A DNA stretch of 64,000 nucleotides, taken from contig OX243828.1 in the NCBI GenBank assembly GCA_945859605.1, positions 26,096,633-26,160,632 of the forward strand, written 5' to 3'. The position numbers were made by a program, and so were the translations under genes. Within the stretch, counting starts at the first letter, position 1; each line of letters opens with the position of its first letter. Below are positions 1-10,533 of the stretch, in pieces. Source of the stretch: Lumbricus rubellus (lineage: Eukaryota > Annelida > Clitellata > Crassiclitellata > Lumbricidae). The notes under the pieces are model-generated. The model did no database searches, was not told the DNA's origin, and saw only the letters and a list, made by a program, of their open reading frames with translations.

Positions 1-423
1 TTTACTGTTATTATTAGGCATACATGCGTCAATTGACTCTTTACTGTTATTACTGTAATACTGTAAGCCTACAGGCGTGAATTGTACTTTAGCAAGTGAT
101 TATATATAATTATATATATATATGATTTGATTTTTTTATTTATTGCACACACACAAGTCAAACAGAATAAACATGACTCACTAAACAGAGTGCAAAAGGA
201 ATCAGAAAAAGCTAATAGCTTATATATGCTCCAGGGACCTTTCGAAACTTCGGTATCCGAATAAAAAATGAAGCGAACGTAGACCTAAACGTTTTATTGT
301 AAACAAATACTTTCACTGTTTAGTGCTCGTGCATCGGTTGTCAGAAATGCTGCGTGCAACGGGGCATACAGTAATATTGATAACTCACCAACTAGCAACC
401 AAATATAGCTCATATCTACTATA
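1..423. other. AT-rich sequence, no gene seen
   Basis: No convincing coding exon or RNA gene is visible. The stretch has TA-rich runs near 100-125 and short ACTGTTATTA-type repeats at its start. It ends at the TA dinucleotide (422-423) that flanks the following transposable element. Confidence 0.5.
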
Positions 424-1602
424 CAGGGTGGGCCCAAAAAAAGTAATCCCCTTCGGTGTTTTGTCAATATCGTAGCCAAAAATAGGAATTTTTCAAATCC
501 AGTTTCAGGGGCTTGAAGGTAATTCATATCTACGTACAATAGCCAAATATCATCGCCATATGTGAAACAGAAGAAAAGTTATATCACTTTTAGTGAGGCC
601 ACCCACCGTTTTTTGACGATTCAAAAACGCGACGCAACAAAAAGTTGCAAAAAACTAATTAATTATTCTGGCCAATATCTTGGTCAGAAGTAAGAATATA
701 AAAATGAAATTTTACTGGCTTAAAGACAATTAATATTTACACATGATGGCCAGATTTCATCAAAATAAATAAAACAGAACAAAAGTTACAGCACATTTAG
801 AGAGGCCCCCATCGTTTTTTGACGATTCTGAAGGGTGACGCAACAAAAAGTAGCAAAAACACAATTTTATTAAGTCACATCTCAAATAGTTGTTATCAAA
901 TAGCCTTGGTATTGCCAGATGATCATTACTATTAGCCTACTATTTAAAAAGAAACAGGGTACCAGAGTAGCTGCACGTCACTGAGAAGTCACTTAGCAAG
1001 ATGACAATAAAATTGGTAAATAAGGATTCAGTCAGGTTAATCAACAGGTCCATCAAGAACTTCGCAAAGAGACTCAAAAGAAGTTTTTGCACTGGTGGTG
1101 GGCAGATTGAGCACAAGTCGTGAAGCACTACCAAGTTCATTTGACAACAGTTATTTGAGATGAGACTTAATAAAATCGTGTTTTGCTATTTTTTGCGTTT
1201 CGTTTTTGAATCGTCAAAAACGGTGGGTGGTCTCGCTAAAAGTGGTATAACTTGTATTGTGTTTGAAATATTTTGATGAAATCCGGCCCTAATGTGTAAA
1301 TATGAATTGCCTAGCTTTAAGCCTGAAAATTTTCATTTAGAAATTCTTACTTCTGGCCAAGATATTGGCAAAAAACCTAATTTTTTGGCGTTTCGTTTTT
1401 GAATCGTCAAAAAACGGGAAGTGGCCTCACTAAAAGTGATATAACTTTTGTTCTATTTCACATATGGCGATGAAATGTGGCTATTGTGCGTACCGGTACA
1501 TATGAATAACCTTCAAGTCCGTGAAACTGGATTTGAAAAATTCCTATATTGGGCCAAGATATTCACAAAAAATCGTAGGGATTCCTTTTTTGGCCCACCC
1601 TG
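424..1602. mobile_element. TA-target MITE with tandemly built inverted arms (copy 1)
   Basis: The element starts CAGGGTGGGCCCAAAAAA and ends with the inverse, TTTTTTGGCCCACCCTG. It is flanked by TA on both sides (422-423 and 1603-1604), the target duplication typical of Tc1/mariner-like elements. Each arm holds about two copies of a roughly 190-bp unit with recurring blocks (ATATCTTGGCCAGAAGTAAG, CACTTTTAGTGAGGCC, TTTTTGACGATTCAAAAACG). The arms surround a central core of about 250 bp (880-1165), itself bordered by inverted CTCAAATAACTGTTGTCAAAT-like blocks. No transposase is present, so it is non-autonomous. A second full copy lies at 13109-15031 with the core in the opposite orientation, and a fragment at 16700-16797. 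The short open frames inside are not genes. Confidence 0.85.
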
Positions 1603-1848
1603 TATATCTGTATATAGGCCTAGGCCTAATTATATTGGGCGCAGATCAAGAACGCAATTAGATTAAATTTTGAAAGGAAGGCAAAAGATGAGTGCACTCT
1701 TGTCGAGAGTTTCAAGTGATTTGATTGCTATTCAAGACGTAAACTGTTCTTTAGGGGAAGATTATTCGTTAGCGTGCAGGAAGATTAAAAACAGCACAAA
1801 GCCATAGCCATGTTGAAACTTTTTAATGAACCGTTGTTCAGCAACAAA

Positions 1849-2307
1849 GGGCCGTCCATAAAGTACGTCACGCAATTTTTGACCATTTTTGACCCCCTTT
1901 CCCCTGTCACAAACTGTCACAAATCTTGGACCCCCCTCTAAAGTAGCCTACGTCACACTTTCGAATTAAAAAAATTAACACCGCAAGGCTATACATAGGG
2001 CCTAAAACAAGGCTTCGCAACAGCATTACTAGCGCTCCTAGCGAGAGGAATCGTGTACAACACATTCAGGGATACGCATTTTATACTATTTTAACATAAA
2101 ACTAATTCAAATGTTTCACAAAATTTTTGAAAATTATTTTTAAGGCTATTAAATTCTACTAAAAAAATATTTAAAAAAAAATAGAAATAAAATTTAAAAA
2201 TAATAAATTTGTGACGTCACACATGGCCTGACCCCCTCCCCCTGTCACAAACTGTCACACTTTCTTACACCCCTCCCCTGGAGCGGGACGTACTTTATGG
2301 ACGGCCC
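1849..2307. mobile_element. MITE with GGGCCGTCCATAAAGTACGT ends
   Basis: The left end begins GGGCCGTCCATAAAGTACGT and the right end is its inverted match, ACGTACTTTATGGACGGCCC. Subterminal blocks are also mirrored: both arms carry CCCCTGTCACAAACTGTCAC-type sequence next to a short run of cytosines. The centre is AT-rich. There is no coding capacity. The superfamily cannot be fixed because a clean target duplication is not obvious. It contains one TAGCCTA at 1943-1949 that interrupts what looks like a repeated AAAGTACGTCAC motif. Confidence 0.75.
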
Positions 2308-3599
2308 CTAACGCATGGAAACACATTGAACTCAAAACCTGTTCGTGCAATGCTTAATAACTTGGCTTTATGTAAAAAAGCACAATCCTTTGAAACATTT
2401 TTATTGATTGAACGATAACTTCTGTTTGCAGCTATGATCATAGCTTGACCAATAGTTGTAATTGTGATCTATGTCGCACATCCAGCTTAAAGAAATGAAC
2501 AATACTGTAATTATAACAAGCGAAAATTCAATTTATGATATCCTCTAGAATCCTATATCAATAGCAAGCGGATAAAACGTACATGTACATTCTATAACAA
2601 TATCGACAGCCTGTTATCGTCCGGATTTGTGATGGGATTTCCTTATAGGACTCCCTTATGATATTACGCAATTTATCCCACGGGGACTTAGAGATAGGCT
2701 GCAGATGAAATAGGGAAGAAAACAGCCCTATTCATCCAGCTACTATAATTTGAGAGTTATGATTATTATATTTATTACCATGATAATAATCATCATAGTC
2801 ATCATCATTGTTATTATCATCGTTATTGTAAATTATTCTTCTGGTTGACAAAAACACGTGAATTTTGTATGCGATGCTGACGACATGCATCGGTAAATAA
2901 TTGGTCTTCAAGAGAAAGTGTAATTACACAAATTGCAATTGTAATTGTAATTGAACATTTAATGGACATTTAATTTAACAAAATTTAATGGATTATTCTA
3001 CAGGACGCCAATCTAGATATGGTGCATTGGCGTTTAAGTTGCCGCGTTTGTAGTTGAAACTGACACAACGAAAAATGATTAGCTTACGATTCATAGGATG
3101 ACGAATGGTCAGTGATCACAAGTTATAGCAGGAGTCGAATAATATTATTCATCTGTTAGAAGCCAACAGGGCGCCCATCACCGTCGTCCTACTACTCGGT
3201 TTACCAACGCCACCTGCCGATTGGAAGGTTGGGTGGACTTTTGGGAGGATAGCGGGAAGCGATCTTGCATCCGTGCTCTCTTTCTGCCAGAGTGGTAATC
3301 ATTACCCTAACACCCTCTCCCCCATCCATATCGGCCACTCAAATAACTATAAAGAGTGTGCCGTTTCCCAAGCAACTGGACTCAGAACGAACGTGCATGC
3401 CAAAACATGCACAAGAGAAATTTCTAAACTATTATTTTGTTGTACGCTTAAATGATAGCATGGCTTGAAAACCAACACAAATAAACACGATTTAGATAAT
3501 AAGGCTAATCATGGTTATTAATTTCTCATTTATTTTTTGTCACCCTAAGTGGGAAAATCCTCATTGAAAAAATTCACAGGCGCGCTATTATTATACTTG
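2308..3599. other. Intergenic sequence, no gene recognised
   Basis: No recognisable domain, exon pair or RNA gene was found. It includes a short ATT/ATC-rich patch at 2757-2835 and a run of GTAATTGTAATTG repeats near 2935. The open frames around 3265-3468 are short, lack similarity to anything I know and lack support from codon pattern or splice context. Confidence 0.4.
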
Positions 3600-3745
3600 T
3601 CATAATTATTATCATAATTAATATTATTATGGTTATTGTTATTATCATCATCATCATCATCATCATCATCGTCATCATCATCATCATCATCATCGTCGTC
3701 GTCGTCGTTGTCGTCGTCGTTGTCGTCTTCGTCGTCGTCCTTATT
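3600..3745. repeat. ATT/ATC/GTC trinucleotide microsatellite
   Basis: The tract changes from ATT/ATC repeats (about 3600-3690) into GTC repeats (about 3690-3740). Translated either way it yields runs of Ile, Val, Met or Thr, which explains the open frames here. They are not genes. Confidence 0.9.
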
Positions 3746-4109
3746 GTTCCTTTTTTAAAACGCACTTGCTTAGACCACATAAAAATCGTATGCCCTCGTG
3801 GGACGGTTTGTTGTCAACGTGACACTTAGATGCAGATATGTATGCATGAAATAAAATTATGTCCATTCTGGACCATTCATGTTATTGTTATAGCCATAAT
3901 AACCACAACCATGTTATTATTTTATTGCTTATTAATCCCCCTTTCCGCAAAGCGCCAAGCAGCTGCATGTATTGTAGACCGAGAAAAGAGTGCGGTACAG
4001 GCATACATGTATACATATAAATTGTATGCATAGCTACATACAGGGGAATTATACATTATACATATACATAGCCTACATATTGAGTGCATGAGACTTGTTA
4101 TAGGCTAAC

Positions 4110-4308
4110 GCCCTTAAAGATTGCTACTCGGAGGCGTTCCCGACTACGGCGCGAACACTAAATCGGAGTTTCAAGCCGATGCGCATGAACAACAATTGTG
4201 GTTGAAGGACTTGCTCAGAATCTGTACGCAGTGGCTTGAGGTGGATTTGAACCCTCAGCCTTTCGGCTGCAGGACGCCGAACATGCCCCTACACCACAGC
4301 GCCCCACA
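4110..4308 (-). mobile_element. tRNA-derived SINE, family 1, copy A
   Basis: On the minus strand it begins with a GGGGCGCTGTGGTGTAG-like head (A-box), has a B-box-like sequence around 4240-4255, then the body shared by all copies (AAGTCCTT, CCGAT..AGTGT, GGAGCGCCTCTGAGTAG) and a tail that should read AAGGGGCGCTAT. Other copies: 4859-5053, 33236-33435, 35200-35287, 38512-38600, 49588-49812 and 60239-60455. The divergence of this copy (for example TTCGCGCCG for the usual GTCCGCGC) suggests age. Confidence 0.8.
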
Positions 4309-4858
4309 ATATTCATACATGCATGTCTCGCATGAATGCATACATACATTTAATGATAGTGTCATATTTAAAAAAGCAAGCAAACAATACAAACTGCACG
4401 CACGTATACTTAAGCACAATGGCTGTGAATGCATGTCATTGACAACGGAAGTTGGTCAATAATCATTGCGTCGCATCGATTAATTATAGATTGAGAGCAA
4501 CATGATGAAAGACTTGCTACAGCCGTCTAATGGGTTTTGCCAGAAAGCCAAGGATACTTATGTCGGTTCTTGGCTAGGCAAGTAGACACGCAAACAGAAC
4601 CAAAGCACACGGACATTATTTGTCCGTGTTAAGATCATTAGCATGTGAAACGTAATGGTCGAAAACTTTGTCAACCTGTTTGCACACGCTCTGCGTTATT
4701 TGAATGCAGCTTCTTGTGGTCGATCATCCAGCCGTTCTGTGCCTGATCTTGTCAAAAAGTGTTAGACTGTAGCCTGTAACGTTTAAATCTCATACATGGA
4801 TACAATAATTATGCATGTATTTTGTTTGTTTTGTTTTTGTTTGTATGTGCACTTGTTA

Positions 4859-5053
4859 TAGCGCCCCTTCAAGCTCTCTCTACTCAGAGGCGCTCCCGAA
4901 TGCAGAGTAGACACTGCATCGGGGTTTCACGCCGAAGCGCTGAGCAATTGCGAGTGAAGGACTTGCCCAGGGTCCTTACGCGGCGAGGTGGATTCGAACC
5001 TCGAACCTACCGGCTTCAAGGCAACGACGCCACCACTACACCACCGCGCCCCA
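4859..5053 (-). mobile_element. tRNA-derived SINE, family 1, copy B
   Basis: Full-length minus-strand copy. Read on the minus strand it starts GGGGCGCGGTGGTGTAGTGG, keeps the B-box GGTTCGAATCC and ends with the L2-type tail AAGGGGCGCTATAACAAGTG. The match to the 60239-60455 copy extends over the whole element. The 82-codon open frame on the plus strand is an accident of this repeat. Confidence 0.88.
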
Positions 5054-5965
5054 CAATATACATGTTGTAATGTATAGCCTACATGTAGACGCAATGTAGG
5101 TACAGTAAATGTATCGCTAAGATGTTTCTTAGTAAATTATAACAGATATTTCAACATTTATTATAATACAGCAAGAATAAACGTAACACAATAAATGGGG
5201 TTAACTAGTCACAATTTGTATAACACTCGACCGACACTAACATTCGATATTAAATTTGCGAATAATAATAATGTTAGTTGATTAGAATAAATAATAATGA
5301 TAAAACATCAGTTACTTAACTTATTTCCTTTGCAGTCTGATCATCTTCTTTGTTCTCCTTTTCTTCTCCCTTTCTCGCCGATGTTGCTGGCCTTTCTGTT
5401 CTCTCCTTCCGTCCACTCCTTCTGACTGCCTTCCCTCGACTGCCCTTAGTTCCCAGCCCAATCCGGCCAGCGGTCGCTTCCTCGACCAGTGTCCGACTGC
5501 TCTCTTCCTCCAAACTGCTCTTCCTCCTTTCCAAACATGGCTACTCCAACTCTACCTGGTCCGTTCCTCCTGCCTAGACCTACCTAACCTTCCCGTGGCT
5601 GTACTACCCGCTCACTCACTGTGGTTGGTCAGCAACTTCTCTGAGTCAATGTCTAAGAATTTCTTTGTCTGTCTTCTAATGCAACGGTCTGTCTGTACCT
5701 CCTTCTTTCCCTCTATCTTCTGCAACTATCATCACTGCCACTATCCTAACTGACTATACTTCTCTATTATATTTCCCATTAAATTTATATAGCCCCACAA
5801 CTAACTCTGTTATAAATGTGTGCAGAGATACACATATTTTCAAACGCGCATATAACAATGTATAAAATTCACATGTACCGTACATGTTGTAATAGATGCA
5901 TACAAACATGAATAGCCTACATGCATAAATACATGCATACGTGTAAATAGAGTACGATATGCTTA
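5054..5965. other. Pyrimidine-rich intergenic stretch
   Basis: A C/T-rich tract occupies about 5330-5760 and accounts for the Ser/Leu-rich open frames on both strands. The flanks are AT-rich with several TAGCCTACATG words (5068, 5911). No exon or RNA gene was recognised. Confidence 0.4.
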
Positions 5966-5969
5966 TTGA

Positions 5970-7036
5970 ACGGTAACAGGACAGTTACCCCCTGGACAAT
6001 TACCCCCCGGACAATTACCCCCCGACAATTACCTCCTGGACAATTACCCCCCAGGACAATTACCCCCCGGACAACTACCCCCCGTGCCAATTACCCCCTG
6101 GACAACTACCCCCCGTACCAATTACCCCCTGGACAACTACCCCCGTACCAATTACCCCCTGGACAATTACCCCCCGTGCCACAGTGTGAGCTTGTTGTTT
6201 CACGCGTTGATCTCTTTACCCATCTCTTTGTATTTGTCAGACGTTCAGCGCTGCCTAAGCCTATCCTAAATTAACTTTACTGTGGTATAACCAATTACCC
6301 CCGTGCAAAATTAAGTCATGTTAAACGCCTGCCTAATTAAATATTTAAATGTTATTGATAGAGTTATGACTTTAGTTAGCATAATAACTGAGCAAGGTTA
6401 AGAGCAACTCCACGAAGATGGGCAAATTATTGTTAAACGTTCAAGAAAAATACTAAATCAAATCTTAAAACGGTGTTCTAAGCTAACGTGTGAAAAAGGT
6501 TCTTTGTTAAAAAACTTCAACGTTTTAAACGCCTGCTTAATAAAATATTTAAATGTTATCGATAGAGTTCTGCCTATTTTCGTACTCAAATGAAACGACA
6601 CCATTTTGCTAAATTCTTGTGTTTCTTCTGTTTCACGTATAGAAAACCTGTACACAGATAGCTAAGAAACAATGGTAGTAGCGAGGATCTAGTGTGTATA
6701 AGTGTGTACAAGAAGTATTGTAGAGTGAAATAGTGAAGAAAGATGGCTATACCACAGTAAAGTTATTTAGGATAGGCTTAGGCAGCGCTGAACGTCTGAC
6801 AAATACAAAGAGACGGGTAAAGAGATTAACGCGTGAAACAACAAGCTCACACTGTGGCACGGGGGGTAACTGTCCGGGGGGGTAATTGGTACGGGGGGTA
6901 GTTGTCCGGGGGGTAATTGGCACGGGGGGTAGTTGTCCGGGGGGTAATTGTCCTGGGGGGTAATTGTCCAGGGGGTAATTGTCGGGGGGTAATTGTCCGG
7001 GGGGTAATTGTCCAGGGGGTAATTGCCCTAGAACCT
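5970..7036. mobile_element. Foldback element whose inverted arms are a minisatellite
   Basis: The left arm (about 5970-6290) is a tandem array of a 15-17 bp unit, GGACAATTACCCCCCG with CGTACC and GTGCC variants. A unique block follows, running from CAGTGTGAGCTTGTTG to TTTACTGTGGTATA. The right arm (about 6747-7036) is the same two parts inverted. The outer ends resemble each other (GGTAACAGGACAGTTACC versus GGTTCTAGGGCAATTACC on the other strand). The loop (about 6300-6746) has an internal direct repeat: 6324-6375 and 6524-6570 share AACGCCTGC and ATATTTAAATGTTAT. It has no coding capacity. The proline-rich open frames are the minisatellite in translation. Confidence 0.8.
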
Positions 7037-7300
7037 TATTGAACATCTGTGTCATGTATAGGCCTACGCAGCATGATTGGGCCTACATGCCACTGCATAC
7101 AGTAGTAGGCCTATTATGTACTTACTTACTTAGCACTTAGTCCTTCCTCGCGCTGGTAGCGCATCGGGCGACACAGCATCTCCACGTTATTCTGTCTTCC
7201 GCAGTCATCTTAGCATCAATGCATACATGCCCTATTATATAGCAAAGTTCAAAACGAATTCACAAAAACACGTTTCACATGAATCGAATTCGCCTGCATG

Positions 7301-7303
<3 letters not shown>

Positions 7304-7373
<70 letters not shown>

Positions 7374-7378
7374 TATAT
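7304..7378. repeat. (TA)n microsatellite with GTATGTA interruptions
   Basis: Nearly pure TA dinucleotides with interruptions at about 7337-7357. Translation gives a Tyr/Ile run, which is not a gene. Confidence 0.92.
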
Positions 7379-7379
7379 T

Positions 7380-7560
7380 TCTCCGTGGCTGGCCCTCCAA
7401 CCTGAAATGAGCTCCCTGTTACCCTTCGTCATATACCTATAGGCCTTTCTACTTCATTTCGTTCTCTTCTCAAGACTGTCTTATTCGGCCGGGGTTGGAC
7501 TGGGAGCGCTCCTGAGTAGAAACCTTGAAGGAACCCTATATCAAATTCTCAGTAAATAAA
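7380..7560 (+). mobile_element. L2-type LINE 3' relic
   Basis: The first part translates, with breaks, as a degenerate AVAGPP..NELP...SFRSLLKTVLF. That is the usual end of L2/CR1-type reverse transcriptase ORFs (GP.LWN.LP...FK..LKT.LF). The 3' tail follows: GACTGGGAGCGCTCCTGAGTAG, AACCTTGAAGG and a decayed GCGCTATATAAAT (CCCTATATCAAAT). An AT-rich palindromic run (7563-7627) comes directly after. Confidence 0.65.
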
Positions 7561-7562
7561 TT

Positions 7563-7627
7563 TAAATATATATTATAAATATATATTATATAATATATAT
7601 TATAAATATATATTATATATATATATA
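7563..7627. repeat. AT-rich repeat (TATATTATAAATA units)
   Basis: Repeated TATATATTATAAATATATA units form a low-complexity AT tract after the LINE tail, in the position where L2-type tails usually carry a simple repeat. Confidence 0.75.
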
Positions 7628-7629
7628 GG

Positions 7630-9155
7630 CCTATGCTGCAAGGCGATCAGATATTTTTCCATGCTGCTTTTACAATCGACCTGCGAGATAGTGGAAGGCG
7701 GAATAAAAATTCGCAGGGAATGTTAAAATTGGTGACCATCATGCATGTTATCACTGCGGTATGGAAATGTCGCTGTAGCATCAATCAATATATTTAATGG
7801 CTACTACACAATAGCTCTATGCCTTCGAGTACAAAAGTGATCCCCACAATGGCTTCTCATTGCTTGTCGCATTGTCGCTCGCGTTTGCTGATCGTCAGCT
7901 GCGGCTCGATTGTCACATTCCGTGTAAAACTACTACACATCAAAGAGCAGGCGTAAGCTTATAGTCTACTTAACTAACACTAACTACAAAGTGAGTCTTT
8001 ATTTATTGCGAGTTATTTTTTTTTACAAATAACCTTGAACAATATTCCTTGATCTATTAACAAATAATAATAGTAGAAGATAATGAATTGAAGAAGAATC
8101 GTTGTTTAAAATGACTGTTTGTAATAGGTGACCCTCCTAGCGGAAGCTTTGGTTTTTATGGGTGTCCCGGGCCTTTGTCATTGAATGCACATTGGCTGCT
8201 TTTGTTTTTTGCCTGAACTGTTTTGGTGGACATTAACGGTGTGTTCATTCATTCATTCGTTTATGCAATTAAAGAGGAAGTCAAATTAACAAATATTGTA
8301 AATAGTCTTTTTAGATTAATAATAATTATTATCGGACGATTGTTGAAGTTCAAATAGGCCTAGGCCTAAACTAAATTTAAATGTCACATTCGCTGTTGTG
8401 TTGTTTTCGCTAACATAAACTAAATCTAAAACATTCCTTTACGAAAACTGAAGGTTTTAATCAAGTAAAAGTAAGACCAAGACGAAAACTGGAGAATAAA
8501 CGATAACTATACAGATCTAAAACTAAGCCTCGCGAACCGGCCAAAAATAATTGCTAAATTTATAATGGTCGAAACTAAATATAACGAAACATGTAGGCTA
8601 TGCCCCGACAAAACAGACAACCCGCAGCGAAAACATGGCGTCCTTGGATATTCAATATCGCTACACAGAAGGCGATAATTTGGAAAAAAGATATTTGTAA
8701 TCAGCGTTTGTTCAGCGCTTCTTGGGTAATAATTTTTTCATCTTTTTATCATTGCAACGCGTTACTGGTTGTCCTAACTATATTCAGCCTACTATAAGTA
8801 ACTTACTTGTCCCACCCAAATTTTGTTTGTTTCCACTTCAATCGGTGTTGAACACCCACTTCCTCGCCATTCCCATACATGTATCTACATTTTACTTCTG
8901 AGCATCTCCGCTGTGTGGGCCTACATGTTGCTGACTAGCTGTAGTGTATGTTTGAGCGCTTAAATACGATGCGATCGAAAAGAGAAATTGTTAGCCAAGG
9001 TATGGAGGTCTCCATTATACAGTAGCCGATTAATGGTATATGTTCCAAGTTTTTTTTCTATCACTTTTAATTGAACCAGAAACTAGACAGTGGGATAGAA
9101 CAAAATTATGTATTTGTCGAAGTTCAGAAAGTCACACAATTTTCATAGATCCACG
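7630..9155. other. Upstream flank of the fibrinogen-domain gene
   Basis: No gene was recognised. The region is AT-rich with a few TAGGCCTA words (8353-8365). The promoter and 5' UTR of the downstream gene should lie near its right end, but I cannot point to a specific TATA box or initiator. The 65-codon frame at 8600-8797 has no recognisable similarity. Confidence 0.35.
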
Positions 9156-10487
9156 ATGTACAAAGTGGTCGTATTTGTGCTGCTGGCTATTCCTTCAATC
9201 ACTCCAACTCTCACAGATTCTTTCTTCGAAGAGACAAAGGACTGGGACAATGATGCACAGGTGTGTTCCGTGGAATCACCAGACGAGACTCTTACCGTGC
9301 ATTCAAAAGGTCATTGTGCAATCGGGTGCAACCAGCGATCACAGTGTTCCGGATTCGACTACATGGAAGATTCTAGAATCTGCGAACTACATTCGGGTCC
9401 CAAGAATTGCTGCAGCTACGTGGTGTCAACGCATTGTACACATTACCAGGTAATTCTAAATGTACATGAAAAAGCAGCCTCCCTGCCGTAAATTTCCACC
9501 CAGTGTTATAGATTGCATTCATTCATTTCGAAAATTGACATAGTGTCCCTTCAAGATGACTACGGTACTTAGAAACGCCGCCAGCCACGGCTGAAGAGAG
9601 AGGAAGGTCTTGAGCAAATCGTATGAAGCAAACATGTCATTCCGAGGTATAGTTAGCGCACCGCAAGAGAGACCATTCCACGTGGATGTGCCACCAACCG
9701 AGAAGGCTTGACACAGTCTTATACCGAGGAGCGTATCCTATGGACGGGGGTACTCGGGAGCTGTTATGTCTCTTAGATGGAGAACGGGAGGTTAAGTCGG
9801 AAACTGGGCGACAGAGATAAGTTTCGTATATGTAGGGCGAAACTCAGAAGTGACCTAAGACGACCATTTAAAATTAGAAGTTACACATATGAGTTTAACA
9901 ATTCTGAAAGGGCATCGCATCTTTCCATTCCGATCAAGCATTTGCGCAGCCTATATACATAAGGTGTACAGCATAAGTAGGAGTTAAAAGAAGAAAAGTC
10001 AATTATTTTTATTTGAAGTTGTTTTGTGATGCATTCTTTAAAAGCACCAATAAAGAACGAAAGACGACTGTTAGAAAACTTCATTGTCTTTGATTTTCAG
10101 GATTTGATGTCACCGGACAACGATGTCATCAACTATGACCATTGTGGTAATCAATTCATTGTTTTACAGCGGTGCAAATGGTAGTTTAAAAACCTATTTC
10201 AAGTAAACGCGTCCTGAGCATTATAATTATTACTTTATCACACATTGTGATTAAACCTTTGCTCCAACGTATCAGGATTCCGCGCATAGTTACGACACAG
10301 CATCTTAATATCCTACCAATACTATTCAGGGACAACTCGCTGTAACGTTACAAAAGTAGCCTTACGTGTGGATGCCAATGAGTCGTACACGTAGCCTAAT
10401 AGAATTATAGTATTATAATTATATAATTATGGCATACTACAGCGCATTATAACTGCAACTATGTTCGGAACACACAAACCCCCACCA

Positions 10488-10533
<46 letters not shown>

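Noticed and set aside
3574..3829. Open frames with long Met/Thr/Ile/Val runs
   Set aside because: Direct translation of the ATC/GTC microsatellite; no non-repetitive coding content.
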